The notes: generated by a model from the sequence alone, not told the origin. Shown: positions 50,799-60,447, numbered from the stretch's first letter. The stretch: DNA of 64,000 nucleotides from Ferrimonas lipolytica (GCF_012295575.1 NZ_CP051180.1:434001-498000), one strand, 5' to 3'. Made by a program: numbers and translations.

Positions 50799-52007
50799 AT
50801 GGATGCATCAATGCACCCAGAGACTTGTGTTATTCATGGCGGCCACCAGCGTGATAGTAGTGGCAGCCTTACCACGCCATTATTGCAAACAGCGACCTTT
50901 GCTTTTGATGATTGCCATAGTGGTGGCCAGCGCTTTGCTGGGGAGCAAGCGGGACCCATCTATACTCGGCTAGGTAACCCAACCACCAACGAACTGGAAC
51001 GCCGCATCGCTTTGCTTGAAGGCAGCGAGGATGCTTTGGCGTTTGCTAGCGGCATGGGGGCAGTGGCAGCGGCGCTATTGGGAACATTGCAAAGTGGTGA
51101 TCACTTGATTGTGGCCACCTCTTTGTATGGTTGCAGTCACTCACTGGCGACCGAACAGCTGCCGCGGTTTGGGATTGAAGTGACCCAAGTGGATTTCGCT
51201 CAGCTGGCAGAAGTTGAGTCGGCTATTCAAGCCAATACCAAACTGATGCTGCTGGAAACGCCGGTCAATCCGCACCTGCAAGCCTACGATCTGGACAGCT
51301 TGGTTTCGATAGCCAAAGCACACGACATCATTACAGTGGTCGACAACACTTTTATGACGCCACTGCTGCAAAAGCCACTAAGCCATGGCGTTGATCTGGT
51401 GCTCCACAGTGCCACCAAATACCTTAATGGCCACGGTGATGTGATCGCCGGTTTAGTGTGTGGCCGTGCTGAGATGATAGATCCCCTTCGTAATCAGATC
51501 CGTAAGGATTTTGGGGCGGTGCTTTCGCCCCATGATGCGTGGTTGATATTACGAGGCATGAAGACCCTAGCGCTGCGGATGGAACGCCATTGCGACAGCG
51601 CTCTTAAAATAGCCCGTTATTTACAAACTCACCCAACGGTGGCCGCGGTGCATTATCCGGGCCTAGAGAGTCACATGGGCTACGGCTTGATCGGCACTCA
51701 GATGAAGGCCGGTGGCGGTGTTGTCGCGATTGAATTATGTGGTGACTATCAAACCGCCTTGAGCTTTGTCGATGCCCTAAGGTTGTTCACTATCGCCGTC
51801 AGTTTAGGGGATCCAGAGTCGTTGGTGCAGCACCCAGCATCGATGACTCACAGCTGTTACCAGCAAGAGGAGCGACGGGCGGCGGGGATCAGCGATAACT
51901 TAGTTCGTTTGGCGATTGGCCTCGAGCATTGCGATGATCTAATTGCTGATCTCGAACAGGCACTTAGTCATTGCCATACCAAGGAGCGGCGTGATGAAAC
52001 AGTCTAA
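50799..52007 (+). CDS. mdeA: Methionine gamma-lyase (Cys/Met metabolism PLP enzyme)
   Basis: 402 residues. GGGGAGA precedes the ATG. PLP enzyme of the cystathionine gamma family; the lysine is in HSATKYLNGHGD. The loop SLYGCSHSL carries Cys112, the cysteine that distinguishes methionine gamma-lyase (Cys116 in Pseudomonas) from cystathionine lyases, so production of methanethiol, 2-oxobutyrate and ammonia from methionine is favoured. Overlaps phhA by 14 bases, which places it in the aromatic amino acid operon. Cystathionine gamma-lyase remains an alternative. Confidence 0.88.
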   Translation: MDASMHPETCVIHGGHQRDSSGSLTTPLLQTATFAFDDCHSGGQRFAGEQAGPIYTRLGNPTTNELERRIALLEGSEDALAFASGMGAVAAALLGTLQSGDHLIVATSLYGCSHSLATEQLPRFGIEVTQVDFAQLAEVESAIQANTKLMLLETPVNPHLQAYDLDSLVSIAKAHDIITVVDNTFMTPLLQKPLSHGVDLVLHSATKYLNGHGDVIAGLVCGRAEMIDPLRNQIRKDFGAVLSPHDAWLILRGMKTLALRMERHCDSALKIARYLQTHPTVAAVHYPGLESHMGYGLIGTQMKAGGGVVAIELCGDYQTALSFVDALRLFTIAVSLGDPESLVQHPASMTHSCYQQEERRAAGISDNLVRLAIGLEHCDDLIADLEQALSHCHTKERRDETV

Positions 52008-52785
52008 ATACCAAGCTCGAATGCCCAATGCCGATGGCATCATCGATTACCCCGCAGCGGAACATCAGATCTGGGCCGAGCTGGTGGAGCGTCAACTGAC
52101 ACTGCTGCCTGGGCGAGCTTGTGACGAGTACCTGAAAGGGCTCGACACCTTGGCATTACCAACCGATAGAATCCCGCAGTTGGGGGAAGTGGATAAGGTG
52201 TTACAGCGTACCACCGGCTGGCAAACTGCACCGGTACCAGCGTTGATTTCGTTCGAACGATTCTTCGAGTTATTGGCCAGCAAACGTTTTCCGGTCGCTA
52301 CCTTTATCCGCACACGGCAAGAGTTCGATTACCTGCAAGAGCCGGATATCTTCCATGAGTTGTTTGGCCACTGTCCGTTGCTGACCAACCCCGCCTTTGC
52401 GCATTTTACTCACACCTATGGCAAGCTTGGCTTGGCGTCAACACCTCAGCAACGGGTCTTCTTGGCACGATTGTATTGGTTTACGGTTGAGTTTGGTTTG
52501 GTTGAGACCGAGCAGGGAATGCGGATCTATGGGGGCGGGATCCTGTCTAGTCCGGGTGAAACTCACTATGCGCTGTCGCAACAACCAACCATCAATTCGA
52601 TGTCTGTGGTAGATGCGATGCGAACCCCATATCGTATCGACATTATGCAACCTATCTATTACGCCCTAACCAATATCAATCAGCTCTATGATTTAGCTCA
52701 ACTCGATTTGATGGCATTGGTAACTCAGGCGCAGCAACTGGGGCTATTTGAGCCGCAGTTCCCATCCAAACAACAAGTAAGTTAA
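51994..52785 (+). CDS. phhA: Phenylalanine 4-monooxygenase
   Basis: 263 residues from the ATG at 51994, placed after AAGGAG within the end of mdeA; the longer frame from 51943 lacks conservation. Converts phenylalanine to tyrosine with tetrahydropterin and O2. The iron site HELFGHCP (two His) and the Glu in FTVEFGLVE form the 2-His-1-Glu facial triad. Followed nine bases later by phhB, which recycles its cofactor. Confidence 0.95.
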   Translation: MKQSKYQARMPNADGIIDYPAAEHQIWAELVERQLTLLPGRACDEYLKGLDTLALPTDRIPQLGEVDKVLQRTTGWQTAPVPALISFERFFELLASKRFPVATFIRTRQEFDYLQEPDIFHELFGHCPLLTNPAFAHFTHTYGKLGLASTPQQRVFLARLYWFTVEFGLVETEQGMRIYGGGILSSPGETHYALSQQPTINSMSVVDAMRTPYRIDIMQPIYYALTNINQLYDLAQLDLMALVTQAQQLGLFEPQFPSKQQVS

Positions 52786-52793
52786 GGATAACC

Positions 52794-53129
52794 ATGACCA
52801 CGTTAAGCGAGATGAAATGCGAAGCCTGCCAAGCGGGTGCCCCACAAGTGAGTGATATAGAGTTAGCTGAGTTGATAGGGCAACTGCCGGATTGGTCTAC
52901 TCCGGTCCGCGCCGGTGTAATGCAGCTAGAGCGCGTTTATACCTTTAAGAATTTTAAGCAGGCTTGGGCATTCAGTAACAAAATTGCCGAGTTGGCAGAA
53001 GCGGAGTTTCACCACCCAGGGATTTTATTAGAGTGGGGGAAAGTGACAGTAACCTGGTGGACCCATGCCATCTCTGGCCTGCATCGCAATGATTTCATTA
53101 TGGCGGCTAAGACTGATCAATTACTCTAA
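52794..53129 (+). CDS. phhB: Pterin-4a-carbinolamine dehydratase
   Basis: 111 residues. Contains the PCD signature [20 protein letters not shown]; the HH pair and a second His (GLHRND) form the active site. It regenerates the pterin cofactor used by PhhA. AAGGA lies before the ATG. Confidence 0.94.
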   Translation: MTTLSEMKCEACQAGAPQVSDIELAELIGQLPDWSTPVRAGVMQLERVYTFKNFKQAWAFSNKIAELAEAEFHHPGILLEWGKVTVTWWTHAISGLHRNDFIMAAKTDQLL

Positions 53130-53233
53130 TTGGCAGTACGCTGGGCGTTACAGCCCAGTTCTGTTGCGTTAACCCTGAAAAGTGTGATGGTGTCGACGAA
53201 AAGTCGGCATTTTTGATCTAGTTATCACTATGA

Positions 53234-53251
53234 TGTACAGCAATTTTTACA
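53234..53251. promoter_or_regulatory. TyrR box upstream of tyrR
   Basis: TGTACA-GCAATT-TTTACA matches the TyrR consensus TGTAAA-N6-TTTACA at eleven of twelve positions. It lies 55 bp before the tyrR start and after phhB, implying autoregulation. Confidence 0.7.
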
Positions 53252-53305
53252 GTATTATCCGACAGACTGCTCTCAACAATCAGATCAAAATAAAGGGAAG
53301 AGCCG

Positions 53306-54856
53306 ATGCGGATACGAGTAAGTTGCCAAGACCGAATTGGATTGGCTAGGGAAATTCTAGAGGTTCTGGAAAAGTACAATATCAACGTTAATGCGATTGA
53401 TGCGGCCAGTGAAGGCTTTGTGTATATGCAATTGCCAGCCCCGTCATTCGAACAGCTGCAAGAGTTGATGCCAATGTTACGGAAGATCCCCAACGTAACC
53501 GACGTACGCACCGTACCGTACATGCCATCGGAGCGGGAACATTACGCGATGGAAGTGCTGCTGAAAACGTTGCCAGATCCAATCCTCTCGATAGATCTTA
53601 AAGGTAACCTCAATACGGCCAATGTTTCGGCGCTAGCGGTACTAGGTTGTGAGCTTGATGAGGTAATCGATCAACCAGCGGCGAACTTTATCCATGGCTT
53701 CTCTTTCCTACGGTGGTTGAGTGCGGATGAGGTGTTACCCCAAGCTACCAAAGTCAATATTCACGGCAATCAGTTTCTTGCTGAAGTGCTGCCAATCGAT
53801 CTGCCCGATGATGAGGGCACAAGTATCTTAGCTGGCGCAATGGTGCAGTTAAAATCTCCAGCTCGAGTAGGTAAACAGTTTAAGGCATTGCGTAAGCGCA
53901 GCAGTGGTTTTGAAACCATGATTGCTGAGAGCGAACGCATGCAACAACTTTTGGAAGAAGCGTCTCGTATGGCGCAACTGGACGCGCCCCTGCTGATCCT
54001 TGGTGAAACCGGCACCGGTAAAGAGCAGATGGCCCGAGCCTGTCACCAAGACAGCTTGCGGCACGATAAGAGCTTCGTGGTGATCAATTGCGCCTCGCTG
54101 CCCGATGACGTAGCCGAGAGTGAGTTGTTTGGCTTGGCTTCAAGCCCCGGTGAAGTGGTTAAACGCGGGGTGATTGAACAAGCCAATGGCGGCACAGTGT
54201 TCCTTGATGAGGTCGCGGATATGACGCCAGCGCTTCAAGTGAAGTTGCTCCGGTTGATTCAAGACGGGCACTTCCGCCGAGTCGGTGATGATGCTGAAAT
54301 TAAGGTCGATATTCGTATTATCTGCGCTAGTCAGAAGGATCTATCAGAGCTGTGTCAGAAAGGCGAGTTTCGTGAGGATCTCTATTACCGCATCAACGTA
54401 CTGAATCTGCATCTACCGCCGCTACGTGATCGCAAAGCTGACATCGTCCCATTAGCTGAATTGTTTATGGAGCACTACAGTGAGCAGCTTTCTACTCCGT
54501 TACGTCAGCTTTCCTCTGAGTGTCGAGATTACATTAAGAACTACGCTTGGCCCGGCAATGTGCGACAGCTGAAGAATGCTATCTTCCGTGCGGTATCGAT
54601 GGCCGAAGAGCGGGGCGATTTGAGTCCTGAACAACTTCGGTTGCCGGCATGGAGCGAAGGCTTTGGCTACTTTGACCAAGAGTTTGAAGGTAGCCTCGAC
54701 CAAGCGGTAAAGCAGTTTGAAGCTAACCTTCTACGGCGCCTGTATCCAGCCTACCCATCCACTCGTCAGCTGGCTCGCAAGCTAGGGGTTTCGCATACGG
54801 CCATCGCCAATAAGCTACGAGAGTACCGAATTGGCAAACAGCGCCAAACAAGCTAG
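53306..54856 (+). CDS. tyrR: Aromatic amino acid regulator TyrR
   Basis: 516 residues (E. coli 513). Domain order ACT (MRIRVSCQDRIGLAREILEVLEKYNINVNAID, 1-75), PAS (78-190), AAA+ (about 205-430; Walker A GETGTGKE, Walker B GTVFLDEVA) and a C-terminal Fis-like helix-turn-helix (TRQLARKLGVSHTAIANKLREY). The GAFTGA loop is replaced (ELFGLASSPGEVV), as in TyrR, so it acts with sigma-70. It sits between phhAB and hpd-fah-maiA and probably controls both. Confidence 0.94.
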   Translation: MRIRVSCQDRIGLAREILEVLEKYNINVNAIDAASEGFVYMQLPAPSFEQLQELMPMLRKIPNVTDVRTVPYMPSEREHYAMEVLLKTLPDPILSIDLKGNLNTANVSALAVLGCELDEVIDQPAANFIHGFSFLRWLSADEVLPQATKVNIHGNQFLAEVLPIDLPDDEGTSILAGAMVQLKSPARVGKQFKALRKRSSGFETMIAESERMQQLLEEASRMAQLDAPLLILGETGTGKEQMARACHQDSLRHDKSFVVINCASLPDDVAESELFGLASSPGEVVKRGVIEQANGGTVFLDEVADMTPALQVKLLRLIQDGHFRRVGDDAEIKVDIRIICASQKDLSELCQKGEFREDLYYRINVLNLHLPPLRDRKADIVPLAELFMEHYSEQLSTPLRQLSSECRDYIKNYAWPGNVRQLKNAIFRAVSMAEERGDLSPEQLRLPAWSEGFGYFDQEFEGSLDQAVKQFEANLLRRLYPAYPSTRQLARKLGVSHTAIANKLREYRIGKQRQTS

Positions 54857-54877
54857 CTAATCTATTGATAAATAGAC

Positions 54878-54911
54878 GGTTGTCACCGCCTGTAAAGGCT
54901 AGGTGACAACC
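54878..54911 (+). terminator. Large hairpin after tyrR, overlapping a TyrR-like half-palindrome
   Basis: GGTTGTCACC and GGTGACAACC form a ten-pair stem with an inner GCC/GGC. No T-run follows, so termination is uncertain. TGTAAA-GGCTAG-GTGACA at 54891-54908 has TGT-N12-ACA spacing and could be a weak TyrR box. Confidence 0.5.
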
Positions 54912-54928
54912 TCATACCCTCTCAAGGT

Positions 54929-54948
54929 AATGTGATTCAAGTCACATT
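54929..54948. promoter_or_regulatory. CRP-type site upstream of hpd
   Basis: AATGTGATTCAAGTCACATT is a near-perfect palindrome with the exact TGTGA-N6-TCACA of the CRP consensus. It lies 80 bp before hpd, suggesting cAMP-CRP activation of tyrosine catabolism. Confidence 0.7.
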
Positions 54949-55027
54949 GTTTATTGTTCGAGTGCAAATGAGGTAAACCAGTATCTAACGCGTAACGCTT
55001 GCGCATTTCGATAATGGAGATCTTCAC

Positions 55028-56101
55028 GTGACTCAAGCCAACCCAGATTGGAACCCACTTGCCACCGACGGCTTTGAATTTGTTGAATACACCGCCCCGG
55101 ATGCAGCTGGCATTACCGCGCTTAAAGATCTGTTTAGCCATCTTGGTTTTGCTGAGATAGCCAAACACCGCAGCAAAGAAGCCTGGCTGTACCGTCAAGG
55201 CGATATCAATTTCATTATTAACGCCCAACCCCATTCGCAAGCTGCCGAGTTTGCTAAATTACATGGCCCAAGTGTCTGCGGTATGGCGTGGCGCGTGGCT
55301 GACGCTGGCGCTGCATTGCAATACGCACTAGATAATGGCGCTACTGAGTTTGCTGGCAACATCGGCCCAATGGAGCTGATGATTCCAGCAGTGGAGGGGA
55401 TTGGTGACTCAACCCTCTATTTCGTTGATCGCTATGGTGAGCGTTCTATCTACGATGTCGATTTCATCTTCTATCACGATTACAAACAGCGCCTCAGTAG
55501 CAAAGATACTGGTTTGTATGAGATTGACCACCTGACTCACAACGTATTCCAAGGCAACATGAACAAGTGGGCTGGCTTTTATGAGCGCATTGGTAACTTT
55601 CGTGAGATCCGATACTTCGATATCGAAGGCAAACTGACAGGCTTAGTTAGCCGAGCGATGACTGGCCCATGCGGTAAGATCCGAATTCCAATTAATGAAT
55701 CGTCTGACGATAAGAGCCAGATCGAAGAGTATTTGCGTGAATATCAAGGTGAGGGGATCCAGCACATTGCCATGAGTTCCGACAACATCTATGAAACCGT
55801 GCGGAAACTGCGTGCTGGCGGCATGGAGTTTATGCCGACACCGGATACCTATTACGACAAAGTGGATGAGCGTGTAGCGGGTCATGGCGAAGATTTAGCG
55901 GCGATGAAAGAGCTCAAGGTGTTGGTGGATGGCGCACCAAGTAAAGATGGGATCTTGCTGCAGATTTTTACTCAGACGGTGATTGGCCCAGTATTTTTCG
56001 AGATTATCCAACGTAAGGGCAATGAGGGGTTCGGTGAGGGTAACTTTAAGGCCCTGTTTGAATCGATTGAAGAGGATCAGATCCGCCGTGGCGTGATCTA
56101 G
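55028..56101 (+). CDS. hpd: 4-hydroxyphenylpyruvate dioxygenase
   Basis: 357 residues from a GTG start seven bases after GGAGA. Converts 4-hydroxyphenylpyruvate to homogentisate using Fe(II) and O2. Metal ligands are visible in IDHLTHNV, GIQHIAM and FFEIIQRKG; the C-terminal GFGEGNFKALFESIEEDQIRRG is the family's closing helix. First gene of hpd-fah-maiA. Confidence 0.96.
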   Translation: MTQANPDWNPLATDGFEFVEYTAPDAAGITALKDLFSHLGFAEIAKHRSKEAWLYRQGDINFIINAQPHSQAAEFAKLHGPSVCGMAWRVADAGAALQYALDNGATEFAGNIGPMELMIPAVEGIGDSTLYFVDRYGERSIYDVDFIFYHDYKQRLSSKDTGLYEIDHLTHNVFQGNMNKWAGFYERIGNFREIRYFDIEGKLTGLVSRAMTGPCGKIRIPINESSDDKSQIEEYLREYQGEGIQHIAMSSDNIYETVRKLRAGGMEFMPTPDTYYDKVDERVAGHGEDLAAMKELKVLVDGAPSKDGILLQIFTQTVIGPVFFEIIQRKGNEGFGEGNFKALFESIEEDQIRRGVI

Positions 56102-56126
56102 CTTGTTGCGAGTTAAGGAATAACAG

Positions 56127-57113
56127 ATGAAGTTAGCAACACTGAAAAATGGACGTCGCGATGGTCAGTTAGTCGTGGTTAGTAAGGATCTTAGTCACGC
56201 CGTTACTGTCGGGGATATTGCCGTAACGATGCAACAAGCCTTGGACGATTGGGCAACTGTCGCACCGCAGCTCGAACTTGTGTCCCAGCAGCTCAATCTT
56301 GGCCAACGCAGTGACGCCATCGACTTCGACCAAAACGCTTGTTTGTCACCATTGCCACGAGCCTATCAATGGGTTGATGGCAGTGCCTATGTCAATCACG
56401 TAGAGCTGGTTCGTAAGGCGCGCGGAGCCGAGATGCCAGAGTCGTTTTGGACTGATCCGCTGGTTTACCAGGGGGGCTCAGATGCCTTCTTAGCACCGCG
56501 GCAAGATATTGAAATGGGTAGCACCGACTGGGGCGTCGATTTCGAATCTGAGGTGGCGATTATCACTGATGATGTGCCGATGGGGTGTAACGCCGAGCAG
56601 GGCTTAGAGCACATCAAGTTATTGATGTTGGTTAATGATGTGTCATTGCGAAACCTTATCCCAGCTGAGCTTGCTAAAGGCTTTGGATTTTATCAATCCA
56701 AGCCATCGAGCGCGTTTTCACCGGTGGCAGTAACCCCGGATGAGCTTGGCGACGATTGGCGCGACGGTAAGGTACATCTACCATTGATTACCCACCTCAA
56801 TGGTGAGCTGTTTGGCCGCCCTAATGCCGGAGTCGATATGACCTTTGATTTTCCTACGTTGGTGGAGCATGCCGCGAAAACTCGGCCATTGGCTTCGGGT
56901 TGCATCATCGGCTCGGGTACGGTCTCAAATTACGACCGTAGCGCCGGTTCTTCATGCTTGGCAGAGCTGCGAATGTTGGAAATTATTGCCGATGGCAAGC
57001 CGTCTACGCCCTTCATGCAATACGGAGATATCGTTAAAATTGAAATGGTTGCCTCAGATCAGTCTATATTTGGATCAATTGAACAAACGTTGATTCATTA
57101 TACAGGAAGCTAG
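56127..57113 (+). CDS. fahA: Fumarylacetoacetate hydrolase
   Basis: 328 residues, FAH-superfamily enzyme of the short bacterial type. Metal and catalytic residues are in DFESEVAIITDD and LIP-type loops; SGCIIGSGTVSNYD is the family GTGT-like segment. Splits fumarylacetoacetate into fumarate and acetoacetate, the last step of tyrosine breakdown. AAGGA before the ATG; maiA begins right after the stop. Confidence 0.92.
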   Translation: MKLATLKNGRRDGQLVVVSKDLSHAVTVGDIAVTMQQALDDWATVAPQLELVSQQLNLGQRSDAIDFDQNACLSPLPRAYQWVDGSAYVNHVELVRKARGAEMPESFWTDPLVYQGGSDAFLAPRQDIEMGSTDWGVDFESEVAIITDDVPMGCNAEQGLEHIKLLMLVNDVSLRNLIPAELAKGFGFYQSKPSSAFSPVAVTPDELGDDWRDGKVHLPLITHLNGELFGRPNAGVDMTFDFPTLVEHAAKTRPLASGCIIGSGTVSNYDRSAGSSCLAELRMLEIIADGKPSTPFMQYGDIVKIEMVASDQSIFGSIEQTLIHYTGS

Positions 57114-57755
57114 ATGATCAAATTGTATGGGTACTGGCGTTCAAGTGCCGCGTATCGTGTTCGAATCGCGTGTCATCACAAAGGCCTAGCCTTTGAGAAC
57201 ATCTCCGTTAATTTGGTTAAGGGTGGCGGCGAGCAGTTTTTGCCCGGGTATTCAGTCCTTAACCCTAATAAGTTGGTTCCAACCTTGGTGGATGGCGATC
57301 GGATTTTAAATCAGTCCTTGGCCATCATTGAGTATTTGGATGAGGCCTATCCAGAAAAGCCGTTATTGCCTGAGCGGGCGTTCGATCGAGCGCAAGTTCG
57401 GGCATTAGCGAACAACATAGCTGCGGACTGTCATCCACTGAATAACCTACGGGTGTTGAAGTACCTTGGAAACGAGTTGGGGCAGGAGCAAGAGGCAAAG
57501 ACCCGCTGGTATCACCATTGGGTTACCCAAGCCTTTGATGGATTGGAGCTACAGCTTGAGCACAGCGCTGGCTTATTTTGTTTTGGTGATCAGGTTACCA
57601 CTGCAGATCTGTGTTTGGTGCCTCAGGTGTATAATGCAGAGCGGTTTAACGTGCCCATGGGGCAATACCCGCGCATTAGGGGAATCGTCGAGCGTTGTCG
57701 AGCTTTGCCTGCATTTGAATTAGCTCAACCAGAGCTGCAGCCGGATGCAGTATAG
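57114..57755 (+). CDS. maiA: Maleylacetoacetate isomerase (zeta-class GST)
   Basis: 213 residues. The zeta-class motif SSAAYRVRIACHHKG lies at residues 10-24 and the glutathione contact NQSLAIIEYLDE follows. Isomerises maleylacetoacetate to fumarylacetoacetate. No gap to fahA, and a terminator follows. Confidence 0.94.
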   Translation: MIKLYGYWRSSAAYRVRIACHHKGLAFENISVNLVKGGGEQFLPGYSVLNPNKLVPTLVDGDRILNQSLAIIEYLDEAYPEKPLLPERAFDRAQVRALANNIAADCHPLNNLRVLKYLGNELGQEQEAKTRWYHHWVTQAFDGLELQLEHSAGLFCFGDQVTTADLCLVPQVYNAERFNVPMGQYPRIRGIVERCRALPAFELAQPELQPDAV

Positions 57756-57760
57756 GCACA

Positions 57761-57792
57761 CAATAAGGGCAGCCTAGTAGCTGCCCTTATTA
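57761..57792. terminator. Bidirectional rho-independent terminator
   Basis: AATAAGGGCAGC, loop CTAGTA, GCTGCCCTTATT; twelve pairs with A/T-rich outer ends. Separates maiA and the convergent LysR gene. Confidence 0.88.
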
Positions 57793-57826
57793 CATCTGCG
57801 GTGTTTGTTCCGGCTGAACTTAAAAG

Positions 57827-58702
57827 TCAGTCAGTCTTCTGTTCAAGCAGGAAGTCGAGGAAGGTACGATCGGCTTGAGTTAGGGCGCGGCCGCTCTTCC
57901 AACCAACATGAAGATCCATGTGGATAGGTTCTTTAAATGGCAGAGCCTTAATTTCTGGGTCGTTCTCGACCACCATCTTCAGGACGGTGGTAATAGCAAA
58001 ACCTTGGCGGACAATGCTTCGAATCAGTTCGAGGAGGTTCGTTTCGAAGGCAATCTCAGGCTTTTGGCCGGTTTCAGCTGCCATTTCATGTACCAGCTCG
58101 CGGTGGTAATAACCGCGTTTAAACATGACCAATTCATGCTGGAAAAACTCCTCCCAGCTGATCTCATCTTGCGACGATAGTGGGTGCTCGTAACCGACCG
58201 CAGCGACCATCTCTGCTCTGGTTAACGGAACTGTCTCTAAACCGTATTGTTCACCCGGTTGGGCAATGATGCCGATATCAACCTCATCACGCTCAAGCAT
58301 GCCGCGGATTTCGCCAGTACCAGCTTCGTACATCGACAGCTTAAGATCGGGATAGCGATGATGGAATGCCATCAACAATGCAGGGAAATAGTAGGAACCG
58401 ATCATACCTGGTAACGCGATGCGTACTTCGCCGCGGTCCAAGTCACGCAGACGAGCCATCGCTTGAGTGGCTTGTTCTACTCGCTGCAATATGGCTTGAG
58501 CATGGGGCAACAACTCACGCCCTTCTGCGGTCAGCTGCACCCGCTTGTCTTGCCGATGTAACAGCACCAGGCCAAGATCTTTTTCGAGTTTTTTTATTGC
58601 GGTGCTAACGGCGGGTTGAGCAACCCCTAAGACCTTTGCTGCACGTGTGAAGCTGGCGTGTTCAGCAACCATGACAAAATTACGTAATTGGCGGAGATCC
58701 AT
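57827..58702 (-). CDS. LysR-family regulator
   Basis: 291 residues; LysR helix-turn-helix (FVMVAEHASFTRAAKVLGVAQPAVSTAIKKLEKDL) and effector domain. It resembles CynR/GltC-type members. It is convergent with maiA and 77 bp upstream in transcription order of the MFS gene, which is on the same strand but ahead of it. A role in tyrosine catabolism is possible from position but not shown. Confidence 0.88.
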   Translation of the reverse strand: MDLRQLRNFVMVAEHASFTRAAKVLGVAQPAVSTAIKKLEKDLGLVLLHRQDKRVQLTAEGRELLPHAQAILQRVEQATQAMARLRDLDRGEVRIALPGMIGSYYFPALLMAFHHRYPDLKLSMYEAGTGEIRGMLERDEVDIGIIAQPGEQYGLETVPLTRAEMVAAVGYEHPLSSQDEISWEEFFQHELVMFKRGYYHRELVHEMAAETGQKPEIAFETNLLELIRSIVRQGFAITTVLKMVVENDPEIKALPFKEPIHMDLHVGWKSGRALTQADRTFLDFLLEQKTD

Positions 58703-58778
58703 AGCTTTATTGCATCCGTTTATATCGACCGTGCTAACACTATGACAGCAGATATAAAAGTCTCAAGTCTTCAATGCG

Positions 58779-59993
58779 TTATTGCTCAGTTATTTGCGAA
58801 GAAATATGTTCACGCCATAAGGTTCTTTGATAATGATGTTTATAAAATTGCCACGTTGCAATAAGCCCAAGCAAAGCGGAACCCGCCAGAGCCAAGCGGG
58901 TATCGATTAGCGCTAACAGTGACCCGATGATGGCCATAGCAACGTTGCCTATGCAGAAGGTGGTGGTCATTAATCCCATCAGTTGCCCCTGGCCACCACC
59001 ATCACTGCCCAATTCTGATAGGTAACTGGGTAACATGGCGTTAAATAACGCGATAGAGGCACCGATAACGATAAAGGTCACTAAGTAAAATTGGGGTAGC
59101 AAGGTAAAACACAGCAGCGCAATGGCGTAGACAAACATCGATAGGCAAGCCGTAGAGGCCATGCCAAAACGTCGCTTAATCGGCATGACCAATAAGGTCG
59201 CTGCGATGATCATTGAGGCGGTGATAATGACCGTGCTCCAGGCAATCTGCATGCTGTTAAATCCCAACATCTCCACCTGCAGTACTGGATAGAACTCGTA
59301 GAAGCCATTAAGCGCTAACATCAGCGCGAGGTACATGTAGAAAAATGGTTTGATGGTCGGTAGCCGGATTAATGACAAGCTGTGGCTGCTACCCTCACTA
59401 GCCGTCGGTTTATCCGCAGGGAGCATCACAACAATCATTACTACTGAAATCAAACACGCTAAGGCCGCTACTGCAAAGGCGAGCTCGGCGCCCATGGGTA
59501 ATAGGAAACCGCCAATTAGTGGGCCGACAAGATAACCGGCATAGCTGGTGGCACTGAGCAGTGAAAAGGCACGAGTACGGTCAATGGTAGGGTGTAGATC
59601 CGCTGCGATGGCGCGGGCGATACTGAGGTTGCCCTCGCACAAGCCGGTAAGCAGACGACTTAGGCAAAATAACACAAAGCTTCCCTGCATTACGGCAAAT
59701 GCCGATAGAAGGTAACCAAGGACAGCGCCAAACATCGTTATTGCTAACGCTTTTTTACGGCCGATACGATCTGACCACGAGCCGATAATGTTACTGCCCA
59801 CGAGAATGCCCAAGGGGTAGATTGCCAACGATATTCCCAGTAACAATTTGGGAGGCAAACCAGCGAAACTCGCCAATGGGTGTTGCAGCTCAATAAAAAG
59901 CGGCGCGAGAATGGGATAGGGCAGGGCGATGCCAGAAACGCTGATAAGTGAAACTGCGAGCGTCACCAGCAGCGTTTTTCGAGCTTGTTGCAT
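58779..59993 (-). CDS. MFS transporter (drug:H+ antiporter-like)
   Basis: 404 residues, twelve predicted helices. The loop 2-3 signature GSWSDRIGRKKALAITM and the SRLLTGLCEGNLSIARA segment in helix 4 are typical of the tetracycline/multidrug branch. ISVSGIALPYPILAPLF begins helix 1. Substrate not predictable. Followed on the same strand by the LysR gene at 57827-58702. Confidence 0.88.
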   Translation of the reverse strand: MQQARKTLLVTLAVSLISVSGIALPYPILAPLFIELQHPLASFAGLPPKLLLGISLAIYPLGILVGSNIIGSWSDRIGRKKALAITMFGAVLGYLLSAFAVMQGSFVLFCLSRLLTGLCEGNLSIARAIAADLHPTIDRTRAFSLLSATSYAGYLVGPLIGGFLLPMGAELAFAVAALACLISVVMIVVMLPADKPTASEGSSHSLSLIRLPTIKPFFYMYLALMLALNGFYEFYPVLQVEMLGFNSMQIAWSTVIITASMIIAATLLVMPIKRRFGMASTACLSMFVYAIALLCFTLLPQFYLVTFIVIGASIALFNAMLPSYLSELGSDGGGQGQLMGLMTTTFCIGNVAMAIIGSLLALIDTRLALAGSALLGLIATWQFYKHHYQRTLWREHISSQITEQ

Positions 59994-60055
59994 TTGGTCA
60001 GCTTAGATTTAATAAAGTTTATTGTTTATAAATTAAACCAGCTGGCGCATTTTGT

Positions 60056-60283
60056 CTATTTTTCCTGCATGCGAGCTAATACGTCGTCACTGGGAATAAG
60101 CGCTAGATGGCCCTGCTCATCGAAATACCACCCTTCGATATAGCCTTGGCGCTGCATCCGTTGAAAATCATGGATGATCTGCTGCGCCTCTAGTTGCGCT
60201 TGCTGTTCATCAAGGCCGTTGACGCGTTTAAGATAACTGCTGATGCTGGCAAGCGGTGCCGACTGGGAGATGTTATCAGACAT
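60056..60283 (-). CDS. Small conserved-looking protein of unknown function
   Basis: 75 residues from the ATG at 60283, six bases after GGAG; an ATG four codons upstream overlaps this ribosome site. Helical N-terminal half (SYLKRVNGLDEQQAQLEAQQIIHDFQRMQRQGYIEGWYFDEQGH) and a short C-terminal strand region. No signal or membrane segment, no known motif. Divergent from gltX. Not recognised. Confidence 0.65.
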   Translation of the reverse strand: MSDNISQSAPLASISSYLKRVNGLDEQQAQLEAQQIIHDFQRMQRQGYIEGWYFDEQGHLALIPSDDVLARMQEK

Positions 60284-60447
60284 GGCATACTCCAATTCTC
60301 CATTAGACCTACCCCCAATGTTAGAACAGATAGCCGCCTCGGCTCACAATCAAATTGGATTAGCGTTGGTGCTGCTCGATGAGGCTGCTAAACTATCGTG
60401 CTTAAATGGCCTAAGGCCTGTTCCATGAACTGTTTTTCGAGACGAAT

